DNA from: Cyathus striatus
Taxonomy: Eukaryota > Basidiomycota > Agaricomycetes > Agaricales > Nidulariaceae
Reading direction: 5' to 3'
Assembly: GCA_025738555.1 (NCBI GenBank)
Contig: JAOVFP010000018.1
Coordinates: forward strand, 2,356,001 to 2,420,000
DNA length: 64,000 bases
The notes under the pieces were generated by a model. The model did no database searches, was not told the DNA's origin, and saw nothing but the letters and a program-made list of their open reading frames with translations. The translations under genes were made by a program, and so were the position numbers. The first letter of the stretch is position 1; each line of letters opens with the position of its first letter. Positions 12,190-23,834 of the stretch are shown piece after piece.

Positions 12190-15100
12190 TATGGGGGTCA
12201 CCAATCCCTATATGGCACGGAGCGTGACGTCACACAGTGTGACACAAAGCGTCCTAAATCTTGTCCCAAGTAGAAATTGACATAGCAAACCCAAATCTTG
12301 GTTGTTTTTCATCATTTTTTTTGTGCTATAATACTATATTACATCTAAAGAATGCATACAACCATGTATTATAGGTACAACATATAGATTAATTAGGAAA
12401 TACACTGCTCATTGCTCATCATCCCATTCACTATTGTTATCCTCATCAATCAACTTATCAAACTCTTCCCCAGAGTCTTGGTCACTATTTGTGTTGTTTA
12501 TAGTGATGTTCCAATCTCCTGATGTATGAAGGTCAATATCTGCTTGAAGGGAAACTCTCAGTTCAGGCAAATTTGCACTTAATTTTACTGCAAGTGCATG
12601 TTTACCCTTCAAACTTCTGTACTTTCTCACTTGATCCTTTACATCATCTTTCTTCATCTTCATTATTTTATTTTTATCCAAAATTAGTTGAAGAGAAGCA
12701 ATTCTTTCAGCCTCCTTAGCACCATTTATATCTTTTTCTATCTTCTTTCTTATATTTTCTTCTTTTCTCTTTTCAGAATACTGTATAATAGCTTGTTCCA
12801 ATTTTCTCTCCTCTCCAGATGTTTTTTGAGCTTTCTTTCTTATATGTTTGTAGTCTTTCTCCTTAAAGTATTTTGTCATAAATGCATGTGTATCATTGTG
12901 ATGGTACATGGCTTGTGCATTGTATTGAAGCAGAGTTAATTGTGGTTGCCAGCGCATAAGAATTCTAAATGCACCCAGTACCCCCTCATTCACATCATTT
13001 GTGGGTGATAGCCATGCCAGATCCCTCTCTTCTTCACTTGCTTCATCAATCAGCCCTCCTGGTGCAAATTCTGATATAAATCAGTTCCATGTTTTTAATG
13101 CACCTTTCAGAAATTCAACTAAATATGGGTGTAGATGAGGTAACTCTGATTTTATTTTTAAGATAGCATTTATAGCTTCAGGAGATTTCCATGGTTTTCT
13201 ATCAAATGCTCCTGTTTCATATGTTGCATTATCACCAATAACAAACTCAGGATCTTCAATGAGTCTATTAATGAAATGAGAGACATCTTTATGAAGTGGA
13301 CCAAGATTAAGCATATTCTCCTCATTAGCTGCAGCAGCTTGTACAGCTTGAAAATATGGCTGGCTGACTGCTTGTCCATAGATTGCTAATCTGCAAGCTC
13401 TGTTTTGGTGGCAGAACACTGAAGGGCCTTATGCAAATTATACTCCATATGACTGAAATGCATGTTATTTTTATTGTTACATGAAAACTCAAGGAACTCA
13501 ATAAAATTTTCCAAATGGATAATGAGAACTGCTGCAGCTTCACAATATGATCCAAATCAATTATTTGATGTATCTGGAAATGTAAAACTTCCAGGCTTCA
13601 CATTTTCATTCCACCACCAACTGAATTTCTTATGATAACCTTTTTTATCATCTTTATTGTTAAAAATAGCTCCAGGAAGTGCAGCTGCTTTTATAGCACC
13701 TCCTACAGTAGTTGAAATTGCATCCTTCTGTGGCTTTGTTAGATTTTGATTATCAAATTGTATATCTTGAATGACTGAATCATTTGCTCAGTTTGGTAGT
13801 AATACAGGAAGTTGAACATTATTATCTTTCCAGTATGATGAAGCATGAGTATAACCACCATGAACACTATTCATATCCTTATGGCAGCCACATCCTGCCC
13901 AGATGAATAACTTCATTATAGATTTTTCACAATCTGGTAATTTTTCATATAAATCTTTTCCAAGAGACTTTGTAAGTTCCTCCATCATTATAGCTTCTAA
14001 TTCATTTCTTTCACTATTATCTAAGCTGTTCCATTTTGTTATTCCACCTGCAGATTTTATCATTTTCTTGTGTGCTTTTAAATATTCAGGTTCAAGTTCA
14101 ATATTTGAAATGTCCTCCATTGCTTTAGTTCCCAATGTTTTATCAACTGCATCACTTTTTTGCTGTTTAAATATCTCTGCATCTCTTTTCTCTTTTGCAC
14201 AGTGATCACTATGCATACCTACAAGCTTGCAATATAGATTAATAAGTACCAGAAGCTCTCCAGTTTCTTCTCCAAGTGGACTATCATTGTAGGCAAGTGC
14301 AAGACTTTCAAGAATTACTTCCCAGTCTTTAATAGCCTCTGAGCTAGAACCATTCAGTGATGGTCTAATTCCAACAGACCATGTTGCAATATTAGTTTTT
14401 TCAGAGCTTTCACTATTGTAATCTTCAACTTTGTAGTTAAGATGTCTTGAATTATAGTTAATACCCTTATGTCCAGTTGAATCAGCTGAAATAGTAAAGC
14501 CTGTACACATACATAACTATATTTTATTCATATGAATTTAGGATCAAAAGTGCTTACCTTGAGTTTGTAGTAGCTCATAACCTAGCTGAATTTGTGCAGC
14601 ATGAAATCCTTCTGCAGTTATCCTTGATACTGTGGATTCACTAACATCTCCAACTACTTCAATACCTGCAGTTTTGAAGACCTCTTTTATAATGTCACCT
14701 ATATGTCCTCTTTTACAGCCTGCTTTAACAAGTACATGTATTAAATGGTGGGTATCTTCTGTGTACACCCCTTTATATAACAGTGAATGAGTTAATTTCT
14801 TCCTAAGTGCAATTTCTTGAGCTTTATTTTGTGTCTTTAATTGTGATATTAACTCCTGTGTTTGTTTTTCAGCATTGAGTTTATTCTTGAGTAATAACAC
14901 ATTTTGTTCAAATGCTTTAAGAGATTTTGCCAGTTCTTGTTCTAATTTCTTTTTATCATTTTCTAACACCATCATTGAATCCATGGTTGCAGAAATTCGA
15001 GCTACCAGCACTTTTATATCAGCTTTCAATTTTTTTTCTGCAAGCTCTGAGATTTTAAGATTATCTTTCAATTTTTCTCTTGTGGTAATAAGCCTTTGTT

Positions 15101-16170
15101 TTGTATGCCTTTCATTTCTAAGGCTTTTGTACAATTCAGATGCTTTATTTGCTGCAGAGTCTTTAGCCATTTTCAGTTCTTTAATAGCTTTATCCTTTCT
15201 ATTGCATATTTTAATTTGTTCTTTAAGTTTAGACTCAAGAGTAACAATCTGGCCCTGAGCAACAGCTGGCAGGTTCTTGATATTGACTAATTCTTGTTCT
15301 TGTGACTCCAGTTCCAGATTCTGGCTGGGCCCATCAGATTTATAAATCTTCTTAGAGTTTTGAAGCCTTTCTACACAAGCTAATATTGCTTTTGTTTTTG
15401 CCATTTTTACTATGTCCTGTAATTTGCTAAAATAAGTAATAGATTCAGTGATACACATAAATACTTGCTCAATAATGAAGATTATGCTGAAGAAATGGCT
15501 TTGAATCAATAGTTGGTGTGTTTAGAATCACTTATTGGGGTGGTGGTTTGAGCTAGAGGTGTGTAGTCGACGAAAGATTAATAAATGAACACCTGGAAGC
15601 CATATGTGCACCACACCTGAAGTGCATTGGCTGATTTCCCACGCTTTTTGGCAGAGCAAAACTTGAAACTGCGGCCGTGCAATGGGAACTCAATTTCACA
15701 ACTCGTGTTAGTGATGAAATGTGATCAGTTCCATTAGGAGAATAAAACTGTTGAGCCTGAATTTTTAATTTGTGATTGTTACCCCAAAATAATGACATAT
15801 GACATACCAGATATCATGGTCAGAGATTATTTTTCAAAATTCTGGCTCAACAGCATTGTTCTATTATGTTTACTGTACAATATTTGTTATTGAATAAAGT
15901 TGAAATATTATGATTCTGACAGCTGGGGACAGAAATACTGATTTGATGCCTATTTTGGCAGAGAGATTGCACTAATTTGTGATTTTATTATGATATAACT
16001 AAATACACAAATATCCGTTCAGTAATAGTAATGATACTATTCGACCGTATATAATGCAAGTTATTTGAAGGTAATTAGAGGTTTGTAGCCCGAGATATTC
16101 GACTGGGACAATGGAAAAGGGCGTGTGATGGCTGTCACGCTAGTGTGACATGCGTGATTGGTGACCCCCA
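12190..16170 (-). mobile_element. DNA transposon with matching ends and 7-bp target duplication
   Basis: The left end reads TATGGGGGTCACCAATC. The reverse complement of the right end reads TGGGGGTCACCAATC, so the outer inverted repeat is about 15 bp. The direct repeat CTACTAA flanks both sides (12183-12189 and 16171-16177), as expected of a target-site duplication. Just inside each end is a palindrome built on GTCAC/GTGAC (12229-12243 and 16134-16149), a plausible transposase-binding site. The 3,981-bp body encodes one large protein on the minus strand, now broken. I cannot assign a named superfamily with confidence. Confidence 0.75.
12409..15404 (-). pseudogene. Broken transposase-like protein of the 12-16 kb transposon
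   Basis: Translation probably starts at MAKTKAIL (ATG at 15404). Exon 1 runs to 14558; after a 57-bp intron the frame resumes at 14500 and runs to the left. The N-terminal half is a long coiled coil with many Lys/Glu heptads (about residues 20-200), followed by a basic region. Then come FTISADSTGHK, GMHSDHC and a cysteine/histidine-rich GCGCHKDMN, which resemble acidic catalytic positions of RNase-H-fold transposases. Similar proteins recur as hypothetical families in agaricomycetes (from memory). The frame is broken by stops at 13788, 13557 and 13081 and by a frameshift near 13386-13400; the C-terminal part (12409-13080) is lysine-rich. Not functional as it stands. Confidence 0.75.
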
Positions 16171-16177
16171 CTACTAA

Positions 16178-16589
16178 CTAAAGTTAGTGGAAATTATGTA
16201 ATAATTGTTTATCCGAAACATTTTGGTCTATTTAATTGCAAAAACACCTTTAAAACCATGCAGGAGCACTTTAGAGTGTGTAAACGAGTATAATTTTACA
16301 GAAAAAAATCCAAAATGGGACTGAAAATAAATGGATCCAAAAATGTTGGACACCCCGTCTCAGACCACCAACCTACCATCCCCCGCATACCAAATCTGAC
16401 ACGTGACGCGTGACCTCCCCTTGGGCTGAATTAAGTTCTCACTCTTGTCCTTCGTCAAGGCGCTACCGAACAAGCCTGAAATGCATTTAAAAGGATGCGA
16501 AAAACGTGAACAGACGCGAACACGGGCCTCCGACTTTCCTCAATCATCGCAATTCACCAATTGTAAATACTGGGATCGACTAGGGATCG
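16178..16589. other. Spacer and P450 promoter
   Basis: Non-coding sequence between the transposon and the P450 gene. I see no clear TATA box. Confidence 0.35.
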
Positions 16590-18909
16590 ATGGAAGTGAA
16601 CATGTGGATGATTTCTGTGACCTTGTTCATGATCATTGCAGGGTCAAGTATACCAAAGTTACTGTGGGGAAAGCGAGTAAAGTATTCTGTCATTATCTTC
16701 AGTAGAAGAACTTCATATCCTCCAACAGGCAGTTGGCTATTTACCAGGTCTCACGATACCTTTGCAACCTATTGGCTTTCCTGGTGGTGCAATCAAAACA
16801 ACGTGGTGGAATCTAGGATTTGAATTTGCTTGGAGATGGCGCAAGACATGTACCAAATTCTTTCGTTATTTCGTTGATATAATGCTCACACCACGTCCGC
16901 AGTTTATAGCCAACGAGGAGTCGAGACTGTTTCTCTGGTGCCATTTATTTTTGGAGATCCATCTATCATTACTTCCAATATAGACGTGGCAATGCAGTTT
17001 TTGGCAGGTTCAACCAAATCTAATTTTGGGAAACCGGAACCGAGAAAACTAGCCCCTATTGCGTACGTCCACTTCAAATGTTTTATATCACAATGATTAC
17101 TGACAAAGACGAAGATTTTGGGGTATAAGTCTATTTGTCTCAGACGGCGACGCGTGGAAAAGACACAGACGAGTTGTCGGGCCGTTCTTTTCTAATAAAC
17201 TGTAAAGCGACTTTATCATCATTTCCATTTTACCAACTACTATTTCATGCACAGCTATGAACTAGTATGGTCAGAAGTGGTTCGTACCTACCCCGAAATG
17301 GTGGTTGCAGAAGGATTCGAAGACAAGAAAGTCGTTGAGATACCCGCGGTACGAAGCCTTACAACTAAGGTAGTTAAAGTTACTAATCAACATAGCCTAA
17401 CTTGCGTTAATTCTCAGAACAGCTTGCATTCTTAATCATTGGAAGATGTGGGTTTGGTTTTCCATTTTCCTGGGCGGAACCAATTCGTGCCACCGGTAGC
17501 AAAATGGCGTTCTCACAAGCAATTCGTGTTTACATGCGCCACTTATTACTTCTTTACTTGCCCTCTTGGGTTCGGAGCATACCTCTTTCAGTGTTTGTCG
17601 CTTTATACATATTAAGATTATCATTCTCAATTCCCAACGATTGACGACAGATTCAACGAATTTAACACCTCTGTGACCGAGATTAGATCGTTCATGGAGC
17701 GTAAGATTCACGAGAAGCAAAAGGAAGTTAAAAGTAGCCGTGGACAACAGCTTGGGAATGACATTTTCTCTGTCCTGGTACAAGCCAATGACGCTGAAGC
17801 AGATCCAAAGTTGAAATTAGATGATTCGGAAGTGGCAAGTCTCTTCTTTCTTCCAATGTGCTCAACTTCATAAGTTAGACTTCACAGATAAGCAATGTAT
17901 TTACGATGCTTTTTGCTGGGCACGGTGAATATTTCCTCGGCATCATATGTGTTCTGATATTCTTATCTCAATTATTAGAAACTACCGCTCACACCATGGT
18001 GGCCACGATTGCTTGCCTAGCTAAAGACCAGATATACCAACAAGAGGTGTTCGAACAGATCCAATGCATTGTCGGAAATGCGCGTGAACCGGTAAGTTCA
18101 ATGTCGTTCTACTTACGGGTACATGGCTCATACGAATGTGCTTGGGGGAAATTTCAGACCTTTGATGACTATTCAAAGCTGGATAAGGTTCAAGCAAGCT
18201 TCTACGAATCGCTCAGGCTATTCCGTACGTAGTGACGGTAACGAATTTCCGAGAATTTGAATGAACTAACAGTATTTTTTATATAGCAACTGGCTACTTA
18301 TCTATTCGCGAAGCTCATCATGATACCGTACTCCACATACCCGACACCAATGGAGAAGGAAGAATTACCACTATACATGTGGCAAAAGGTACTCAGGTTT
18401 GTTACCATCTTCCTGTCTTCCCCTAGTATGCCAGTGCATCATTCATCGTACTTACTATGTACTTAGGTCTTGGTTGATAACATTGGAATCAGTAAACATT
18501 TTTCTTGGGTTTATCTTAGTGCCAACGTTTACACTACAGCCTAGATTACAATCCTCGGTACTTCGAAGATCCGCAAGAATTCAAGCCTTCACGATGGCAT
18601 GGGATAACCAACGAATCGGAGTCATACTATGCATTTGGATTCGGTAAAGGGCATTTTCGTTTTCATGAATTCTCCACTCCTAATTGCGGATTGTCAATAG
18701 GGCCCCGTGTTTGCATTGGTCGCAAGTTCGCTATGTCGGAAGCAGTGTGCCTACTTACGATGCTTCTGAGAGATTGGAAAATTGAGCCATCGTTACAGGA
18801 CAACGAGACTGTCGACGCTTGGTATGATAAACTTTTTAGTGACGCACGTTCGCTCGTCACATTAGCCATCGCAAATGTTTCAATACGACTGGTCCGCAGG
18901 GTTCCGTAA
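16590..18909 (+). CDS. Cytochrome P450 monooxygenase, 14 exons
   Basis: Exons: 16590-16676, 16729-16849, 16903-17062, 17115-17201, 17255-17369, 17423-17592, 17651-17834, 17888-17924, 17979-18091, 18158-18224, 18287-18396, 18467-18491, 18545-18643 and 18701-18909, giving 527 aa, the normal P450 length. An N-terminal hydrophobic anchor (residues 5-18) places it on the ER membrane. P450 landmarks are AGHETT in the I-helix (318-323), ExxR as ESLR (375-378) and the heme loop FGFGPRVCIGR with Cys463. It resembles the large fungal P450 clade that has WKRHRR and RFNEF-like segments. It would oxidise a hydrophobic substrate with electrons from CPR; the substrate is unknown. Intron 7 (17835-17887) probably uses a GC-AG pair. 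The exon 6/7 and 3/4 junctions are the least certain. Confidence 0.85.
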
Positions 18910-19597
18910 TAAGTACTCCGTGTACGGCGGTTTCAAACAGTTTGAAATATGAAATCTTGTCTGAAGGGGTTCTATCAATGTCATCATTAAGTTGATTTTC
19001 AGAATGCCGAGAACATTCGCAACGAATGCAAATCTCTCTCAGGATTTCCTCCTCTTTTCTTTCCAAATATGTTGTTGCACGTCGAGTTGCAAAGGTTGAT
19101 ACCTGAGGCCTAAGGGTTGGCATGCGTAGGCATGTTGGTGGTGAGACTTGAGCCAGCTGGCTTACAGTGTTAAATCATGTTCGTGCTTTACTAACTTTCA
19201 TTTTGAACACTTGTCTTAGTAAGTGTTAGATGTAATAAATGTATATATGTTGAAAAACAATAGGGTATATTGTACACGAGTGAGGGAGGAACATTTGCGG
19301 AAGGCAAAGCGTAAGGAACGCTACGCCAAAGCCTTAACGAGTTTTACCGGTCTGCCTATCAACGAGATAGGCCACGCGCCCTCACGTACTAAAAAGCGTG
19401 ATCTCGTTCCTAGGATAGGCAGACCGGCCCTCCGGTCTAGTTTAGTAGACGCCCAAGTCCCAATGTACGGACATGTGACGTGGGTGCCGCACGACGCGTA
19501 TTACATCTTCAAAAGTGCCGATGATCATCAAATATATCTAATACATAAAACGTCAGTTCGAACAGCACAGACCAATTCCCCCCTACCTACTATCAAA
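18910..19597. other. Intergenic region containing a strong foldback
   Basis: Leader region of the first SDR paralogue. An open frame continues upstream of the SDR ATG from 19223, but its composition and the foldback within it suggest chance rather than coding. Confidence 0.4.
19347..19427. repeat. Inverted repeat (hairpin) upstream of the SDR gene
   Basis: The arm ccggtctgcctatc (19347-19360) followed by aacgagat is matched in inverse by atctcgtt (19401-19408), then ggataggcagaccgg (19413-19427). One arm has a 5-base insertion. A cacg/cgtg pair continues the stem into the loop. It lies about 170-250 bp before the ATG at 19598. Confidence 0.6.
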
Positions 19598-20576
19598 ATG
19601 CCATCCCTCTCAGACTCAAAATCTCACAACTCTTCGTTCGCTCTCCCTGACACACCAGTCGCAATTTTCGTCGGAGGAACAGCGGGAATAGGCGAGGCTA
19701 TGGCACGCGCATTCGCAAAGTACACCAATGGAAAGGCGCACATCATAATCATAGGTCGAAACCAAACTGCTGCAGACTCTATAATTGCGTCGTTTCCTCC
19801 ACCTGGGAAGGAGGGAAAATACGAATTCGTCAAATGCGACGTGGCACTGATGAAGAACATTTACGATGCATGCGAGAAGGTCCTCAGTCGTGTCTCAAAA
19901 ATCAATTATCTCGTTCTCTCAGCTGGTCTATCTTCTTTCTCCGGTCGTGACGATACCAAGGAAGGGTTGGATAAGAAAATGGTGCTCCGGTATTACTCCA
20001 GATGGGCATTTATCGATGGTTTGCTTCCTGGATTGAGATTAGCAAGGGAGAAAGGGGAGCAAGCTAGTGCACTGAGCATTCTTGCAGCTGGACTCGCACC
20101 AAAGGTCAATACGACGGATCTAGGCTTGAAGAAGAGATATGGTGACGTCCAGGCACATATGCAAACGGGGGGTTATAATGACATGATGGTTTCTGTTCGT
20201 CTTCTCCGCTCTCGTTACATTCCAGCTGCTTATAATATAACAGGAACTTGCGAATAGAGAGCCTGGAATTGCTTTTACCCATATGTTTCCAGGCTGGGTA
20301 AAGCATCCACGGCCTAGTATCGAAGGGCTGTGGATGTCGATATTATACTATATCCTCATCCCCATAGTGTGGCTCACAGGGTCACTAATGTATCCTGAGG
20401 AAAGCGCCGAATACCATCTTTACGCACTGTTCCAAGGCAAGCGCGGGATGTACAGGCGAAATCAGAAGGGAGACGATATTGGGATGAAAAGATTCCCTGG
20501 AACAGAGGTGGATCAAACGAAAGTTTGGCAACACAGCTGCGAGGAGATTTCGAGAGCGAGGGAGACAAGCAGATGA
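19598..20576 (+). CDS. SDR-family protein, tandem paralogue 1
   Basis: Two exons, 19598-20194 and 20244-20576, giving 309 aa. The start MPSLSDSK is chosen because the paralogue at 22161 starts at the equivalent MPSLAVSK. A Rossmann cofactor motif VGGTAGIG (25-32) and a central strand ending LVLSAG replace the classical NNAG. The usual YxxxK is YNDMM (Y193): the tyrosine is kept and the lysine is missing, a pattern I associate with a fungal SDR subgroup. The C-terminal half has a conserved HMFPG loop and a hydrophobic segment (about 228-248) that may associate with membrane. The intron donor is GTTCGT, weaker than in the paralogue. Substrate unknown. Confidence 0.8.
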
Positions 20577-22160
20577 TTGGTTGTTTGGACTATCGGTTTT
20601 TCTTAGTAGGGTTTTATGGATTTCGTACATTTATATGTTGATTGATATGGCCTGAGGTTGATCCTGTTGAGAAGTAAATAAAAACACGGGTTAACACCTT
20701 CGGTCCCGGTCTGCAGCCAGTCTGGTACTGGTCACTTCAGTCTAGGCTCCCAACGACTTAAACGAGACGACGAGTCCACGACCACTTCTTGCAAGTCTCA
20801 AACTTCAAGTTTCCTCAACCTCTGTCTATCCTATGCACTTCACTCCAAGCTACGACAAGCTGGGGTTGAACTACTCAAAACCTTGGCATACAACCAACTG
20901 TATGCACCACCTAGGTGAAGGGTTCTGGTTCAGAATTGGTACTTCAAGCTTCATAAAAAGTAGTTAACGTTATATAGTGAGTATGTGAGATTTGGACGAA
21001 GGTCAATTGAAGGCCAGTTGCGCGCAACGACGGATAAAATTTCCAAATGGCAAACAGTTAAAGCGGTCAAAGTTCCAAACTCGAATCGAACGAAGTCTTT
21101 TTAATTTGTATCAGTGAGTGACACCTGTAGTATGAGACCGTCTCTGGATATGTTACAACTTACGACCATTATGTAGGATTGACAACGTTGAGCGCTTACG
21201 TCGAGGTTGATTTTTACAAAAGAAAACTCAAATATGATGAAGATACAATAGTTCGACCTTAAGTCAAATTAAACGAAGACTTTCTGTGACACTGCAATTT
21301 GCGAGCGCACTGCGACTACGCTATCAGACCGTTATTATAATATGTACCTATTTCAATACACGATGGAAATCTTACTTTGTGGTCTGAAGTGTTAAAAATA
21401 TGTTGCTTCAAATTTTATTATTGAATGGTATGACCCCAAGTCGAACGAGGGTCATCCACTAGATCTGTCAATGATCTTAGGAGTGCACTAATCCTGAGTG
21501 ATCTATGACTACGCCATCAGGTATTGTACTTATAATTAGTGTATATTTAACTTATTCAACTTCATGCACAGGTTTAGGTGTACTTCAGAGATTATTGGAT
21601 CGAAGAAAGGTACATGCCATACATGTGTCCTTGTTATGTATTGATGGATACTATGCGCACAGGCCAATGTCAAATGGCAAAATTTGTATATGACAAGTAT
21701 CACCTTGGGCAACTTTTAGAGTCAACCCTTGTTTTGAACAAAGTCCGTACGACCGATGATGCGCGCACTACCTCTGCACAATTAGGCCGCTGTAGCGCAA
21801 GGATTTCAACGTAATGTGGTCGTTTGACCGTTTTAACGTAACATTGATATCGACCTCTAAGAGCGAAATTTTCATTTCATACACAAATCTTCAGGTTGAA
21901 AGTAAAGGTACTTGCACCAGTGGTTACAAATTGCGGTGTTATTACTAATGTGGATGTGTCATATTTCCGCATCACGACGCTGACAGCCCCCCGTCTCACA
22001 CGGCGTAGCAAAACCAACACAATGCTGTGACATACATACTACATCCACGGATGCCGCAACGACACGTACTACAGTTTCTGAAGTGCCGGCGTGAAGTCTG
22101 CGATATAATGTTGAAGTCCAACTTCAAACTTACTTTCTCGTATCTCTATTACTTTCTATC
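20577..22160. other. Intergenic region between the SDR paralogues
   Basis: 1.6 kb with no supported gene. The frames at 21505-21814 are short and featureless. The duplicated genes share coding sequence, but the spacer shows no obvious repeat of the upstream flank. Confidence 0.4.
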
Positions 22161-23145
22161 ATGCCATCCCTCGCAGTCTCGAAAGCACACAACTTGTCGT
22201 TCCCTCTTCCCAGCATTCCAGTCGCAATTTTCGTCGGAGGAACAGCTGGAATAGCAGAGGCAATGGCACGCGCGTTGGCCAGATACACAAATGGGAATGC
22301 GCACATCATAATCATAGGTCGAACCCAAGCTGCAGCAGAGTCAATAATCGCATCTTTCCCTCCGCCCGGAAAAGAGGGGAAATACGAATTCATAAAATGC
22401 GACATTGTGCTGATGAAAAATGTATACGACACTTGCGAAAAGGTGCTCAGTCGGGTCTCGAGGGTCAATTATCTCGTTATTTCTGCTGGTCTAACCTCCT
22501 TCTCCGGTCGCGAAGAGACCAAGGAAGGCTTAGATAGGAAGTTGGCCATTCGTTATTACTCCCGGTGGGCTTTCACCGATGGTTTGCTTCCGGGGTTGAA
22601 AGCGGCAAAAGCAGGAGGGGAGCAAGCTAGTGTAATGAGCATCCTTGGAGCTGGACTAGCACCGAAGGTCGTTGTCGAAGACTATGGATTTAAGAAGAAC
22701 TATAGCGCTTTGAAAGTACTGATGCAAACGATAAGTTACAATGAATTAATGATCGCTGTGAGTCGTCTCTGTCAATTTCACTTATTTTTCGTACGTTGAT
22801 TAACTTGAACAGGAATTCGGGAGAAGAGAGCCTGATATCGCATTTACGCATGTATACTCCGGCCAGGTACGGCATAACAAACCAAGCGTCCAGGGATGGG
22901 GGATGTGGATAATGTATTATATCACCCTTCCCATATTGTGGCTTACGGGCATACTTATTTACCCCGAGGAAAGTGCCGAATACCATCTCTATTCGCTCTT
23001 TCAAGGCAAGAGCGGAATGTACAGGCGGAACGAGAAGGGGAACGATATCGGGATGAAAAAATTTCCAGGAACGGAAGAGGACCAAGTCAAAGTTTGGGAA
23101 CATACTGTTGAGGAGGTGGCGAAGGCCAGGGAGTTAAGCCGTTGA
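22161..23145 (+). CDS. SDR-family protein, tandem paralogue 2
   Basis: Exons 22161-22757 and 22813-23145 have exactly the lengths (597 and 333 nt) and intron phase of the neighbour at 19598, giving 309 aa. Most of the protein is alike, for example a shared stretch through PVAIFVGGTAGI, KYEF and YYSRWAF. It has two departures in cofactor or active-site motifs: the last glycine of GGTAGIG is alanine (GIA), and the lysine of YxxxK is methionine (YNELM). The donor here is a strong GTGAGT. It is most likely a recent tandem duplicate with diverging activity; a role with the adjacent P450s is possible but not shown. Confidence 0.82.
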
Positions 23146-23832
23146 ATTGGGTGGTATTGGCTTTTATAGCGTTATAAAAACTTTTCGATACGATATCAGT
23201 AATATGCGACAGCTACGTCTTTATGGTATAAAGTGTTAAAGGACGATCTCACCAATATTTCGATGTAACGTAGGCGTGGTATGATTATCTTCCTTTGATA
23301 CACATCCGAATCGGTGGCTCTATTGTCAATTCGCGTTTAAACGTCTGATCAACGGCAATCCGCAATAAAATGGTTATAGTCGGAATACTATGAGTTGGGT
23401 ATAACTGAAAGCAAGCAGAGAAATGCAAGTTCGCCATCAGCCCTTGCATAATTTCATGGCAAATCCATCCATGTGCATCTGGCTGAACATCGCCTAATGC
23501 TCATCCAATGGGTTATGTAAGCCGTCTCAAGTTTCAACAGAAGGTCAAGAAAAGGGGTCGAAAGGATGAAAAATAACGTAAATAACTGATGGAAGCGTAC
23601 AAGAACCGGTCGGCGAAAGTTTTGGCACACATACCAATTGTTGGTGTACCATTTCCAAGTTAACCATCCGGCCTTAAAACCCCTCGCTAGAAAGTTGTTG
23701 AAACGAGAACATCCGAACTTCATTTCGCCGAAAACTTCATCATTAATCAAATAAAGTCAAGACAATCATTCAAAAAGGACGTATGAGGACCAGCAAAGCG
23801 CGAGAGTACCAAAGAGATCAGCTAGGTAGTAC
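23146..23832. other. Intergenic region
   Basis: A minus-strand frame at 23454-23750 has no motif I can support. Nothing else is seen. Confidence 0.4.
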
Positions 23833-23834
23833 TA

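Noticed and set aside
19223..19597. Upstream extension of the SDR frame (adds 125 residues)
   Set aside because: It contains the hairpin, has no homology to the paralogue, and the paralogue starts at the equivalent inner ATG.
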